A DNA stretch of 64,000 nt from Nocardioides sp. (GCA_037045645.1 JBAOIH010000001.1:868001-932000), one strand, 5' to 3'; counted from the stretch's first letter, positions 48,777 to 57,709 are shown. The notes: a model not told the origin generated them from the sequence alone. A program made the numbers and translations.

Positions 48777-49997
48777 GTGCGCGTCTCCCGGCGCGGACTC
48801 TTCGGCACCGGAGCCGGTGCTGCGGTGAGCGTGGGTGCTGCCGCGTTCGTCTCGGCAGACGCCAGGCAGGTCACCGCAACGACGGATCACGCGTACGACT
48901 TCTTCGGCGTACACCAAAGCGGCATCGTCACTCCGGCTCAGGATCGTTTGCACTTCGCCGCGTTCGACGTGACCACGAAGGACGTCGACGAGTTGCGGTT
49001 GCTCCTGGCCGAGTGGACCGACGCAGCCGCGCGGATGATGCGCGGCGAGTCAGCGGGGGAGATCGGCGCGACTAGCGGGGACTACGACGCCCCACCCGAC
49101 GACACCGGGGAAGCGATCGGGCTGGACGCGAGCGGCCTCACTATCACCTTCGGTTTCGGGCCGTCGCTGTTCGACGATCGGTTCGGCCTGGGCGACAAAC
49201 GGCCAGACGCACTCGTGCGGCTGCCGCACTTCCCGGCCGACAATCTGGACCCGGCCCGCAGCGATGGCGACCTCTGCGTCCAAGCCTGCGCACAGGATCC
49301 CCAGGTGGCGGTGCACGCGATCCGCAATCTGGCGCGGATCGCCATGGGACGTGCGGCGATCCGCTGGTCACAGCTGGGCTTCGGGCGTACGTCCTCGACG
49401 TCGGTCAGCCAGGACACGCCACGCAATCTCTTCGGCTTCAAGGACGGCACGATGAACGTCAAGGCCGAGGAGACCGATGCGCTCGACGAACACGTGTGGG
49501 TGGGTGACGGGTGGCTCGCGGGCGGCAGTTATCTGATCGCACGGCGGATCAACATGACGATCGAGACCTGGGACCGGCAGTCGCTGCGTGAGCAGGAACT
49601 GGTGATCGGCAGGTCCAAAGCCGAGGGTGCTCCGCTGTCGGGTGGTGAAGAGTTCACCGAGCCAGACTTCGCCTTGACCGGGCGAGAGGGGCTCCCTCTG
49701 GTCGACCCCACCTCGCACGTGGCCATGGCGCACCCCGACAACAACGGTGGCGTACGCATGCTGCGTCGTGGCTACAACTTCGTCGATGGCACCAACGCCC
49801 TGGGTCGACTCGACGCGGGCCTGTTCTTCCTCGCCTACGTGGCCGACCCCGCCACGCACTACATCCCCATGCAGACGGCGATGGCGCGCACCGACCGGCT
49901 CTCGGAATATCTCCAGCACACCGGCTCAGCGCTGTTCGCGTGTCCTCCCGGCGTACGACGTCCAGGTGGGTCGATCGGAGACGCACTGTTCGCATAA
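48777..49997 (+). CDS. efeB: DyP-type heme peroxidase EfeB
   Basis: 406 residues, GTG directly after the efeO stop. Twin-arginine signal SRRGLFGTGAGAA indicates export folded with heme. DyP signature GFKDGTMN (GxxDG) and HPDNNGGVRMLRRGYNF are present. It oxidises Fe(II) or acts on heme in the EfeUOB system. Followed by the NAD salvage promoter. Confidence 0.95.
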   Translation: MRVSRRGLFGTGAGAAVSVGAAAFVSADARQVTATTDHAYDFFGVHQSGIVTPAQDRLHFAAFDVTTKDVDELRLLLAEWTDAAARMMRGESAGEIGATSGDYDAPPDDTGEAIGLDASGLTITFGFGPSLFDDRFGLGDKRPDALVRLPHFPADNLDPARSDGDLCVQACAQDPQVAVHAIRNLARIAMGRAAIRWSQLGFGRTSSTSVSQDTPRNLFGFKDGTMNVKAEETDALDEHVWVGDGWLAGGSYLIARRINMTIETWDRQSLREQELVIGRSKAEGAPLSGGEEFTEPDFALTGREGLPLVDPTSHVAMAHPDNNGGVRMLRRGYNFVDGTNALGRLDAGLFFLAYVADPATHYIPMQTAMARTDRLSEYLQHTGSALFACPPGVRRPGGSIGDALFA

Positions 49998-50005
49998 GAG
50001 TCAGT

Positions 50006-50050
50006 TTGACAATAGCCGTCCAACCGCACACTATGGTCATAATGACCATA
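50006..50050 (+). promoter_or_regulatory. pnuC-nadR promoter with palindromic operator
   Basis: The -35 is TTGACA (50006-50011), then a 17-base spacer and CACTAT (50029-50034). The palindrome TATGGTCATAATGACCATA (50032-50050) has perfect nine-base arms around one base and overlaps the -10 and start of transcription. A repressor here would shut off NAD-precursor uptake; a NrtR- or NiaR-like regulator is the natural candidate but is not encoded in the window. Confidence 0.75.
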
Positions 50051-50061
50051 AGGAGGATGTC

Positions 50062-50667
50062 TTGTCAGGTTGGACTCTGAGCCCGGTCGAGATTGCGGGC
50101 TTCATCACCGGCGCGCTGTGCGTGTGGCTGGTCGTACGCCGCAATGTCTGGAACTTCCCGCTCGGCATCGCCAACAACGTGTTCTTCTGGCTGCTCTTCA
50201 TGCAGGCCGGGTTGTACGCCGACGCCTGGCTCCAGGTCGTCTACCTGGTCCTTGGTGCGCTCGGGTGGTACTGGTGGCTCTACGGCGGCGCGGACCGGAC
50301 AGCCCTGGTCGTACGCGACACCCCGACGTGGGGCTGGGCAGTGGTGGGGACGTTCGTTGTCGTCGCGACCGGCGTGATCTATGCGTTGTTGACCTCGCAC
50401 ACCGACTCGACTGTGCCGCTCGCGGACGCGCTCACGACCGCCCTGAGCCTTGGTGCGCAGGTGATGCTCAACCGGAAATGGATCGGCAACTGGTGGCTGT
50501 GGATCACCGCCGACGTGCTCTATGTGGTGCTCTATTGGCACAAGGACCTCTACCTGACCTCGATCCTCTATGCCGGGTTCATGGTCCTGTGCGTCGTCGG
50601 CCTCAACCAATGGCGGTCGGCCCGTGATGCTGCGTCGGCCGAAGCCCGTGAGGCGGTGGCGGTGTGA
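50062..50667 (+). CDS. pnuC: Nicotinamide riboside transporter PnuC
   Basis: 201 residues from TTG 50062, chosen because AGGAGG (50051-50056) is five bases upstream; a longer open frame enters efeB. Seven hydrophobic helices; typical WNFPLGIANNVFFWLLF, GWYWW (WxxW region) and KWIGNWWLWITADVLYV. It carries nicotinamide riboside into the cell, where the overlapping nadR product phosphorylates it. Confidence 0.92.
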   Translation: MSGWTLSPVEIAGFITGALCVWLVVRRNVWNFPLGIANNVFFWLLFMQAGLYADAWLQVVYLVLGALGWYWWLYGGADRTALVVRDTPTWGWAVVGTFVVVATGVIYALLTSHTDSTVPLADALTTALSLGAQVMLNRKWIGNWWLWITADVLYVVLYWHKDLYLTSILYAGFMVLCVVGLNQWRSARDAASAEAREAVAV

Positions 50668-51680
50668 GGCACGACCACGCACTGGTCCTGGGCAAGTTCT
50701 ATCCCTTCCACGCCGGTCATCAGCAGTTGCTCCGTGCCGCCAGCGGCGCGTCGCACCGAGTCACCGTCCAGGTGCTCGGGAGCCGAATCGAGAGCATCCC
50801 GGTGTCGGTGCGGGCTGACTGGATCCGCGCCGAACACCCGGAGGTGCACGTCGTCACCGGGATGGACGAGACACCTGTCGACTTCCACAACCCCGCGATC
50901 TGGGACCTGCACATGCAGGTGATCGAGACGCTGCTCGATACCCCAGTCGACGCGGTCTTCACGTCCGACGAGTACGGCGCGGAGTTGGCGCGCCGACTCG
51001 ACGCGACGTGGGTCCAGGTCGATCCCGGCCGACAAACGCTCCAGGTGTCGGGCACCGCGATCCGCGCCGACGTCGCCGGGCACTGGTGGGCGCTGCCCGC
51101 TGCCACACGGCAGGGACTGTGTCGTCGCGTGGTGGTCCTGGGTGCCGAGTCGACCGGGACCACGACGTTGAGTCGCGCGCTGGCCGAGCATTACGCCGTG
51201 CCGTGGATTCCCGAGTACGGCCGCTGGTGGAGCCAGATCCGGCCCGGCGGGTTGTCTGCGTCTTGGCACAGCGCCGAGTTCGACCTCATCGCAGTGGAGC
51301 ATCAGCGCCAGGAGGTCGAGGCGATGCGACGGTCCGCGCGACCTCTGGTCATCTCCGACACCGACGTGCTGGCCACCATGATCTGGCATGAGCGGTATGT
51401 CGGTGGGTCGTCGCCGACCGTCCATGCTCGCGCCCAGACGTGGAAGCCCGATCTCTACCTGCTCACCGGCGATGAGATCCCCTTCGTCCAAGACGGCATG
51501 CGCGACGGCGAGCATCTGCGCCACCAGATGCAGGACCGGTTCCGGGAGGTGCTTGCCACCTCAGATGTGCCGTGGAGTGAGGTGCGGGGCGCTCCCGAGG
51601 AGCGGCTGGCGCAGGCGGTCGTACGCATTGACGCCCTGCTCGCGCGTGGCTGGCAGCTGGCCGATCCGCTCACCCGCTAA
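50664..51680 (+). CDS. nadR: NadR-like NMN adenylyltransferase/nicotinamide riboside kinase
   Basis: 338 residues, GTG overlapping the pnuC stop. Adenylyltransferase domain first: GKFYPFHAGH (HxGH) and SGTAIRAD; kinase domain from about 155. The N-terminal helix-turn-helix of enterobacterial NadR is absent, so it is not a regulator itself. The kinase P-loop reads GAESTGTTTL, with Thr where Walker A has Lys. Together with PnuC it converts imported nicotinamide riboside to NAD. Confidence 0.9.
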   Translation: MRHDHALVLGKFYPFHAGHQQLLRAASGASHRVTVQVLGSRIESIPVSVRADWIRAEHPEVHVVTGMDETPVDFHNPAIWDLHMQVIETLLDTPVDAVFTSDEYGAELARRLDATWVQVDPGRQTLQVSGTAIRADVAGHWWALPAATRQGLCRRVVVLGAESTGTTTLSRALAEHYAVPWIPEYGRWWSQIRPGGLSASWHSAEFDLIAVEHQRQEVEAMRRSARPLVISDTDVLATMIWHERYVGGSSPTVHARAQTWKPDLYLLTGDEIPFVQDGMRDGEHLRHQMQDRFREVLATSDVPWSEVRGAPEERLAQAVVRIDALLARGWQLADPLTR

Positions 51681-51686
51681 CACCCA

Positions 51687-51747
51687 AAGAACTGCGGCCA
51701 CGGGGCGGGTCAGCGTGACTCGGAATCGTGTCCCGGCCGCAGTTCTT
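51687..51747 (+). terminator. Long-range inverted repeat after nadR
   Basis: AAGAACTGCGGCC (51687-51699) and GGCCGCAGTTCTT (51735-51747) are exact complements, 13 bp, separated by 35 bases that can fold further. It lies between nadR and frnE and has no T run; it could end transcription or be a protein site. Confidence 0.5.
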
Positions 51748-51788
51748 CCGCGTGGGAAGAATGCGCCCACCCCCGGGGTTGTCCCTCC

Positions 51789-52493
51789 ATGCAGATCGAT
51801 ATCTGGTCCGACGTCGTGTGTCCGTGGTGCTACATCGGCAAACGCCGACTTGAGCAGGCTTTGCGCCACTTCGAGCACGCGGACGAGGTCGACATTCGCT
51901 GGCATTCGTTCCAACTCGACCCGAGTGCGCCGGACACGCCGGTGGAGACGGTGGCCGAGGCGCTGGGGCGCAAGTACGGCGGGGGTGTCGAGGCCGGCAA
52001 GTCCATGATCGACCGCGTCGAAGCCGTCGCGGCCGAAGAGGGGATGATCTGGCGCCACCACGAGTCCCAGCGCGTGGGCACGATCGACGCGCATCGCCTG
52101 CTCCACCTCGCGCACGCCGAAGGTGGCAACGCGCTGCAAAGCACACTCAAGGAAGCGCTCTTGCATGCGTATTTCATCGAAGCCGCCAACGTCGCCGACC
52201 ACGTCGTAATCCGCGAGATCGCAGTGAGTGCGGGCCTAGATCCGGCGCGTGTGGATGCGGTGTTGGGCAGCGACGAGTACGCCAGTGACATGTGGGCCGA
52301 TATCGAGCAAGCGCAGGCCTTTGGCGCCAATGGGGTGCCGTTCTTCGTGTTCGAGAACAAGTACGCCGTCTCGGGTGCACAGCCCGTCGCGGTCTTCACC
52401 GACGTGCTCACGAAGGTCTGGGCCGAGTCGCACCCGACCTTGCAGACGCTCGCCACCGGCGAAGAGTGCGGCCCTGACGGCTGCGCGCTCTGA
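51789..52493 (+). CDS. DsbA-family FrnE-like thioredoxin-fold protein
   Basis: 234 residues. Starts MQIDIWSDVVCPWCYIGKRR: CPWC active motif at the usual place of FrnE/2-hydroxychromene isomerase-like DsbA members. C-terminal GANGVPFFVFENKYAVSGAQP contains the cis-Pro loop. No signal peptide, so it acts in the cytosol, probably as a disulfide oxidoreductase; ends with another Cys pair (ECGPDGC). Confidence 0.92.
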   Translation: MQIDIWSDVVCPWCYIGKRRLEQALRHFEHADEVDIRWHSFQLDPSAPDTPVETVAEALGRKYGGGVEAGKSMIDRVEAVAAEEGMIWRHHESQRVGTIDAHRLLHLAHAEGGNALQSTLKEALLHAYFIEAANVADHVVIREIAVSAGLDPARVDAVLGSDEYASDMWADIEQAQAFGANGVPFFVFENKYAVSGAQPVAVFTDVLTKVWAESHPTLQTLATGEECGPDGCAL

Positions 52494-52497
52494 GCGT

Positions 52498-53070
52498 CTA
52501 CTGGGCCTTCTCGCCCCGCGCGGCCTTCTCGGCGGTCGTACGCACGCGCGTCTCGCGGGTCTCGGGCCGCTTGGCCAACACGATCCACGTCAGGATCAGC
52601 TTGCGCGCCGAAGGCGACCACGAGTCCCAGTGTTCGCGCGCGCCCGGGTGCGCGTCGAAAGCCGCGTCCAGATCGCCGGGCACGATCAGGTCCTCGACAG
52701 CGTCCATCAGGGTCCACATCCCCGAGGCCTTCGCTTCAGCGACTGCGGCCTCGCCGGCCGGCTCCATCAGTCCGGCTGACTCCAACTCGGCGATCCGGCC
52801 CTAGTTGATGCGCGTCCAGACGCTGCCCTTGCGGCGCGGCGAGAACCACAACATCGACCGCTGTTCGTCGACCGGCTTCTGCGTGGAGTCGACCCAGCCG
52901 AACCGCAACGCCTGTCGTACGGCCTGCTCGTAGGTCACGGGTCGCTCGGCTGCTCGTCGCGGGCTCACCAGCCAGACGCCGGTGGGTTGACTGTGATGGG
53001 CCGCTAGCCAGTCCGTCCACTCGCTCTCGTGACGAGGTTCCACGCGTTCGGCGTCATCCATCACACCCAC
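52498..53070 (-). pseudogene. YdeI/OmpD-associated family protein, interrupted by TAG
   Basis: The N-terminal part from 53070 (MGVMDDAERVEPRHESEWTD; YEQAVRQALRFGWVDS; SPRRKGSVWTRIN) ends at TAG (52801-52803). In the same frame after the TAG the family continues GRIAELESAGLMEPAGEAAV to 52498. Relatives read WTRINKGRI here, so a lysine codon AAG has become TAG by one base. Total 190 codons. Unless TAG is read through, only an 89-residue fragment is made. Confidence 0.8.
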
Positions 53071-53197
53071 GCGTCAGACTGTGTCAGATCCCTATGGCCG
53101 GACTCACGTCCTACTCGGCGGCGCCACGCGTTAGCATCGGTCACGCACAGCGTCGTGCGTCCGATCTCGATCGAGCCGATACCTCAAGGACCCCGCT

Positions 53198-54805
53198 GTG
53201 ACCGCAGAGACCAACGCCGCAAAGCGCCCCGTCGTACTGATTGCCGAGGAGCTCAGCCCCGCCACCGTCGAGGCGCTTGGCCCCGACTTCGACATCGTGC
53301 ACTGCAACGGCGCCGACCGCGCCGAACTGCTTCCCGCGATCGCCGAGGTTGACGCGATCTTGATTCGTTCCGCGACCAAGGTCGACGCAGAGGCACTGGC
53401 CGCCGCTAAGCGCCTGAAGGTCGTCGCGCGCGCCGGTGTCGGGCTGGACAACGTCGACGTCAAGGCCGCCACCCAGCACGGTGTGATGGTCGTCAACGCG
53501 CCCACCTCCAACATCGTCAGTGCCGCAGAGCTCGCCGTCGCGCTGATGCTGGCTGCGGCCCGCCACATCAGCCCGGCCCACGCGGCCTTGCGCAACGGCG
53601 AGTGGAAGCGGTCGAAGTACAACGGCATCGAACTCTTCGAGAAGACGCTCGGCATCGTCGGCCTGGGCCGCATCGGCGTCCTGGTCGCACAGCGGCTCGC
53701 GGCCTTCGGTATGGAGGTCATCGCGTACGACCCCTACGTCCAGCCCGGTCGCGCCGCGCAGATGGGCGTACGCCTCGTCGACCTCGACACGCTGCTCGCC
53801 GAGTCGGACTTCATCTCGGTGCACCTGCCCAAGACGCCCGAGACCAGCGGCCTGATCGGCGCGGACCAGCTCGCCAAGGCCAAGTCCTCGCTGGTGCTGG
53901 TCAACGCCGCTCGTGGCGGCATCGTCGACGAAGACGCCCTCTATGACGCGCTCAAGACGGGCGGGATCGCTGCCGCCGGGCTTGACGTATTCGCCACCGA
54001 GCCGTGCACCGACAGCCCGCTCTTCGAGTTGGAGAACGTCGTCGCCACGCCCCACCTGGGCGCCTCCACGGACGAGGCGCAGGAGAAGGCTGGTGTCTCG
54101 GTCGCGCGCTCGGTGCGCCTGGCGCTCTCGGGTGAACTCGTCCCGGACGCGGTCAATGTGCAAGGCGGTGTGATTGCCGAAGACGTACGCCCGGGGGTTC
54201 CGCTGACTGAAAAGCTCGGCCGGGTCTTCACCGGTCTGGCCGGCGAGGTCGCCCAGCAACTCGATGTCGAGGTGCGTGGCGAGATCACCGACTTCGACGT
54301 CAAGGTGCTCGAGCTCGCCGCGCTCAAGGGTGTCTTCTCCGACGTGGTCGAAGACCAGGTGTCCTACGTCAACGCCCCGTTGCTCGCCGCCGAGCGGGGG
54401 ACAGCCGTACGCCTGATCGCCGATCCGGAGAGCCCGGACCACCGCAACCTGATCACGATCCGAGGCACTCTCGCCGACGGTCAGCAGATCTCGGTCAGCG
54501 GCACGCTGGTCGGGATCAACCAGCGGGAGCGGATCGTCGAGGTCAACGGCTTCGACGTCGACCTGGAGCCGACCGAGCACCTGGCGTTCTTCCGCTATTC
54601 GGATCGTCCCGGCATGGTCGGCACGCTGGGCCGCATCCTCGGCGAGGCCGAGGTCAACATCGCGGGCATGCAGGTCGCGCGTGATGGCAAGGGCGGTTCC
54701 GCCCTGGTCGCGCTTTCGGTCGACTCGGCGATCGATGCCGAGGTGCTCGACGAGATCAGCACCGCGATCGAGGCCGAGTCGGTGCGCGCGATCGACCTGG
54801 ACTGA
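53198..54805 (+). CDS. serA: D-3-phosphoglycerate dehydrogenase
   Basis: 535 residues, the long form with substrate, NAD, allosteric (ASB) and C-terminal ACT domains, as in mycobacteria. NAD motif GLGRIGVLVAQRL; catalytic ARGGIVDEDAL and PHLGASTDEAQ; ACT domain begins FRYSDRPGMVGTLGRIL and gives serine feedback. Starts serine synthesis. GTG 53198 has AAGGA seven bases upstream; a -10-like TAGCAT lies about 65 bases before it. A hairpin terminator follows. Confidence 0.96.
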   Translation: MTAETNAAKRPVVLIAEELSPATVEALGPDFDIVHCNGADRAELLPAIAEVDAILIRSATKVDAEALAAAKRLKVVARAGVGLDNVDVKAATQHGVMVVNAPTSNIVSAAELAVALMLAAARHISPAHAALRNGEWKRSKYNGIELFEKTLGIVGLGRIGVLVAQRLAAFGMEVIAYDPYVQPGRAAQMGVRLVDLDTLLAESDFISVHLPKTPETSGLIGADQLAKAKSSLVLVNAARGGIVDEDALYDALKTGGIAAAGLDVFATEPCTDSPLFELENVVATPHLGASTDEAQEKAGVSVARSVRLALSGELVPDAVNVQGGVIAEDVRPGVPLTEKLGRVFTGLAGEVAQQLDVEVRGEITDFDVKVLELAALKGVFSDVVEDQVSYVNAPLLAAERGTAVRLIADPESPDHRNLITIRGTLADGQQISVSGTLVGINQRERIVEVNGFDVDLEPTEHLAFFRYSDRPGMVGTLGRILGEAEVNIAGMQVARDGKGGSALVALSVDSAIDAEVLDEISTAIEAESVRAIDLD

Positions 54806-54819
54806 GCCGGCCATTCCGC

Positions 54820-54849
54820 GGGTTGAGCGGACTCAGGTCCGCTCAACCC
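54820..54849. terminator. Hairpin after serA
   Basis: GGGTTGAGCGGAC (54820-54832), loop TCAG, GTCCGCTCAACCC (54837-54849): 13 perfect pairs. A second small hairpin CCCCCGG-CGAG-CCGGGGG follows at once and a further GGGGGCTGAGC copy after that. The GGGTTGAGCGGAC arm is shared with the palindrome after ilvC. It serves two convergent genes. Confidence 0.75.
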
Positions 54850-54897
54850 CCGGCGAGCCGGGGGCTGAGCGGACAAACCGGGGGCTGAGCCGGGCCG

Positions 54898-56331
54898 TCA
54901 CGCCACCAAGATTCGGCCAGTAGGCCGATCCAGCTGACCGGCCGAGCCGTCGATCACCTGCGCCCAGGCGCGAGCGATCCGGCGTACGGCCTCCTCCAAC
55001 TCGTCCGCCGGGCGCACCCAGGGAATCCGGACGTGCTCGTTCAGCCCGCCTTCGGGCGCGAACACCGGACCGGCCGCGAACGCCACCCCTGCTAACTCGG
55101 CCTGCGCGGCGATGTCGGTGCCGACGTGCCGTGGCAGTCGGCACCACAGCGCCAGGCCTCCGTCGGGCACCCGGAAGGACCACTCGGGCAGGTGCGTACG
55201 CACCGCCGACACCAAGGCGTCTCGTTGCTCGCGCAAGCGGGCTCGGTTGCCCTCGACCACCTCGGGGTGGCGGGTCAGCAGGGCGGTGAGGACGAGTTGT
55301 TCGAGCACGGGCGCACCGAGGTCGATGCCGACGCGGGCTTTGACCAGGCGGTCCATCACGTCGTGCGGTGCCCGGATCCAACCCAGCCGCAGACCACCCC
55401 AGTGCGACTTGCTGGCGCTGCCGATCGTGATCGCCTCGGGCGCATACGACGCAAAGGGCGGTGGCATCGCGACGCCCAACCCCAGTTGCTGGTGTGCTTC
55501 GTCGATCACCGGGCGGACGCCATGTCGGGTCAACCGCGCAGCGAGCTCGGCCCGCGCCTCGTCTGCCAGCAAGAGCCCGGTGGGGTTCTGGAAGTCCGGG
55601 ATCAGGTACGCCAGTCGCGGCTTGGTGTCGGCGGCCGTCTTCACCAGGGCATCGAGATCCCAGCCGTCATCATCGACTACCGCGGCGGCGATCCGGGCAC
55701 CTGCCGAACTCAGGGCGCGGGTCGCGTTGGGATAGGTCGGTGCCTCGACCAACACCCGGTCGCGGGTCCCGGTCAGTGCATGCGCGACGATCGACGACGC
55801 CGCCAAGGCTCCTGGAGTCACCATGATCTGGCCCGGTGAGGTGGGCAGCCCCCGAGCCTCGTACGCCGCCGCGATCGCGGCCTGCGCCACGGGCAGTCCG
55901 AGTGGGTAGTAGCCCTGACCCCCGAGATAGGCAGGCAGATCCTCCATCGCCTCGGCGTACGCCTCCGCCAGTCCGGGCGGGGCTGACGTGGCGGCGCAGT
56001 TGAGGTCGATCAGATCGTCGCGATCACCCAGCGGCAACAGTGCCCGGTCGTGGGCGCGCTCGCGCCCACCGGGGACCCGGGTGAACGTGCCTGCGCCTTG
56101 GCGGGCTTCGGCATAGCCGGATTCGCGCAAGGTGACGTACGCCCGGGTCGCGGTGGTCCGCGACACCCCCAGCGCTTCGGCGAGATCGCGCTCGCTGGGC
56201 AGGCGTACACCCAACCCAACCCGGCCGTCGCCGATCACCACGCGCAGCGCGTCGGCGAGTCCGGCGTACGCGGGGGAGCGAGTGAAGTCGCCGATCAGGG
56301 AAGCGGCGCGGGCGGCACTGAGGGACTTCAT
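54898..56331 (-). CDS. MocR-type regulator (GntR helix-turn-helix + aminotransferase), YczR-like
   Basis: 477 residues. N-terminal GntR winged helix (LPSERDLAEALGVSRTTATRAYVTL) and a C-terminal class I aminotransferase-like domain with the PLP lysine in GSASKSHWGGLRLGW. MocR regulators sense PLP or its derivatives. It is divergent from a yczE gene, which is the known context of YczR. An inverted repeat between them is the probable site. Confidence 0.9.
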   Translation of the reverse strand: MKSLSAARAASLIGDFTRSPAYAGLADALRVVIGDGRVGLGVRLPSERDLAEALGVSRTTATRAYVTLRESGYAEARQGAGTFTRVPGGRERAHDRALLPLGDRDDLIDLNCAATSAPPGLAEAYAEAMEDLPAYLGGQGYYPLGLPVAQAAIAAAYEARGLPTSPGQIMVTPGALAASSIVAHALTGTRDRVLVEAPTYPNATRALSSAGARIAAAVVDDDGWDLDALVKTAADTKPRLAYLIPDFQNPTGLLLADEARAELAARLTRHGVRPVIDEAHQQLGLGVAMPPPFASYAPEAITIGSASKSHWGGLRLGWIRAPHDVMDRLVKARVGIDLGAPVLEQLVLTALLTRHPEVVEGNRARLREQRDALVSAVRTHLPEWSFRVPDGGLALWCRLPRHVGTDIAAQAELAGVAFAAGPVFAPEGGLNEHVRIPWVRPADELEEAVRRIARAWAQVIDGSAGQLDRPTGRILVA

Positions 56332-56348
56332 CAGGCCACCATCTCAGA

Positions 56349-56373
56349 ATTGGCTATTTCGTGGAAGGCCAAT
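56349..56373. promoter_or_regulatory. Candidate YczR operator
   Basis: ATTGGC (56349-56354) and GCCAAT (56368-56373) form an inverted repeat with a 13-base spacer, centre-to-centre 19 bases, in the 61-base gap between the divergent mocR and yczE genes. The spacing suits a dimer binding one face over two helical turns. Confidence 0.5.
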
Positions 56374-56392
56374 CTTGGGTGATCATCGGAGA

Positions 56393-57082
56393 GTGACTAC
56401 CCCGACCGTCTCCCTCACCGATCTCGGACCCGTCGCCCAACTGCGTGCCGGGCGCCTGGGTCGGAGGCTGCCGCAGTTGTTCCTCGGCCTGGTGCTGTAC
56501 GGCGTCTCGATGGCGTTCATGGTGCGTTCGGCGCTCGGGACGATGCCCTGGGATGTGCTGCACTGGGGTCTGGCACGCAACGTGCCGTTCTCATTCGGGC
56601 AGATCGTGATCGGCTTGTCGTTCTTGATCCTGCTGCTGTGGATCCCGCTGCGCGAGGTGCCCGGCCTGGGCACCATCGCCAACTCGATCGTGATCGGCCT
56701 CGCCGCCGACGCGACCCTCAGTCTCGTAGACGCGCCATCAGGTTGGCTGGCGAGGATCGCCCTTCTGCTGGTCGCGATCTTCCTCAACGGTGTGGCGACG
56801 GCGTCCTACATCGGGGCGCAGTTCGGCCGCGGTCCGCGCGACGGACTGATGACCGGCCTCGCGCGGGTGACGGGTCACTCGATCCGGCTCGTACGCACGG
56901 TGCTGGAGGTCGTCGTCGTACTCATCGGCCTAGCGCTCGGGGGAGTGCTCGGCGTGGGCACGATCCTCTATGCGTTGGCCATCGGGCCGCTGACGCAACT
57001 GATGCTGCCGTGGTTCCTGGTCGAGTTGGACGTGCCCGGGGGCCAGGTGCCGCAGCCCGCGGTGACACAAGAAGCGATCTGA
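56393..57082 (+). CDS. YczE family membrane protein
   Basis: 229 residues from GTG 56393. Six or so helices; family pieces seen are LFLGLVLYGVSMAFMVRSAL, GTMPWDVLHWGL and IGAQFGRGPRDGLMTGL. YczE/YitT-like proteins are unassigned transporters, in some species linked to vitamin B6 metabolism through YczR. It converges with the methyltransferase gene with a one-base gap. Confidence 0.88.
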   Translation: MTTPTVSLTDLGPVAQLRAGRLGRRLPQLFLGLVLYGVSMAFMVRSALGTMPWDVLHWGLARNVPFSFGQIVIGLSFLILLLWIPLREVPGLGTIANSIVIGLAADATLSLVDAPSGWLARIALLLVAIFLNGVATASYIGAQFGRGPRDGLMTGLARVTGHSIRLVRTVLEVVVVLIGLALGGVLGVGTILYALAIGPLTQLMLPWFLVELDVPGGQVPQPAVTQEAI

Positions 57083-57083
57083 G

Positions 57084-57650
57084 CTAACGCCGGGTCGCGA
57101 TCAGCGTCGCGGCGTCGGGCGCCACCATCACCTCGACAGCGGTGAAGCGCTCATCGGTCAGCCACTGCTCGCGCAAGATGTCGACGCGGCCGTACGAGAT
57201 CGGCGGCCACGACTCGCACGGGGTGAAGTCGTCGAGCACCACGAGCCCGCCGGGCTCCACCAGGTCGGCGACCTTGTCGACGCCCACGGACTCCGGGTCA
57301 CCCGAGTCCATGAAGAGCAGTGAGAACGGGCCACGGTCTTGCAGCATCGACCAGTCGGCTTTGAGCACCTCGACCTGGTCGTCGTCGGCGAAGATCTGGG
57401 CGGCGGCGTCGGCCAGGCGTTCATCGAGTTCGGCGGTAAGGATCTTGGCGTTGCCATTCACGCCCGAGCGCAGCCAGGCCGTGCCGACGCCGGTGCCGGT
57501 GCCGAACTCGGCCATCGTGCCGGTGCGGGTCGCGGCTAGGGTCGCCAGCAGGCGACCGGTTTCGTTGCGGCAGAACGAGACGAAGCCGGCTCGTCGCGTC
57601 ACGTCGAAGGCGCGCGACACGATCTCGGGCAGTTCCTGGGGCGCGCTCAT
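57084..57650 (-). CDS. Class I SAM O-methyltransferase-like protein
   Basis: 188 residues. SAM site MAEFGTGTGVGTAWLRSG, acidic strand end ILTAELDERL, and FMDSGDPES then LVVLDDF match the O-methyltransferase family 3/catechol-type fold. The usual substrate and metal ligands are less clear; the acceptor is unknown. Confidence 0.82.
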   Translation of the reverse strand: MSAPQELPEIVSRAFDVTRRAGFVSFCRNETGRLLATLAATRTGTMAEFGTGTGVGTAWLRSGVNGNAKILTAELDERLADAAAQIFADDDQVEVLKADWSMLQDRGPFSLLFMDSGDPESVGVDKVADLVEPGGLVVLDDFTPCESWPPISYGRVDILREQWLTDERFTAVEVMVAPDAATLIATRR

Positions 57651-57709
57651 CCGTCGAGTCTTTCATGTTGAGCGGCGCGTCTCAGGATGCGAACTCTTGC
57701 GGAACGCGG

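Noticed and set aside
53071..53197. Leader peptide or T-box upstream of serA
   Set aside because: Short ORFs here have no clustered Ser codons, run past the serA start or lack a terminator; there is no T-box sequence. Only a possible -10 (TAGCAT) was kept.
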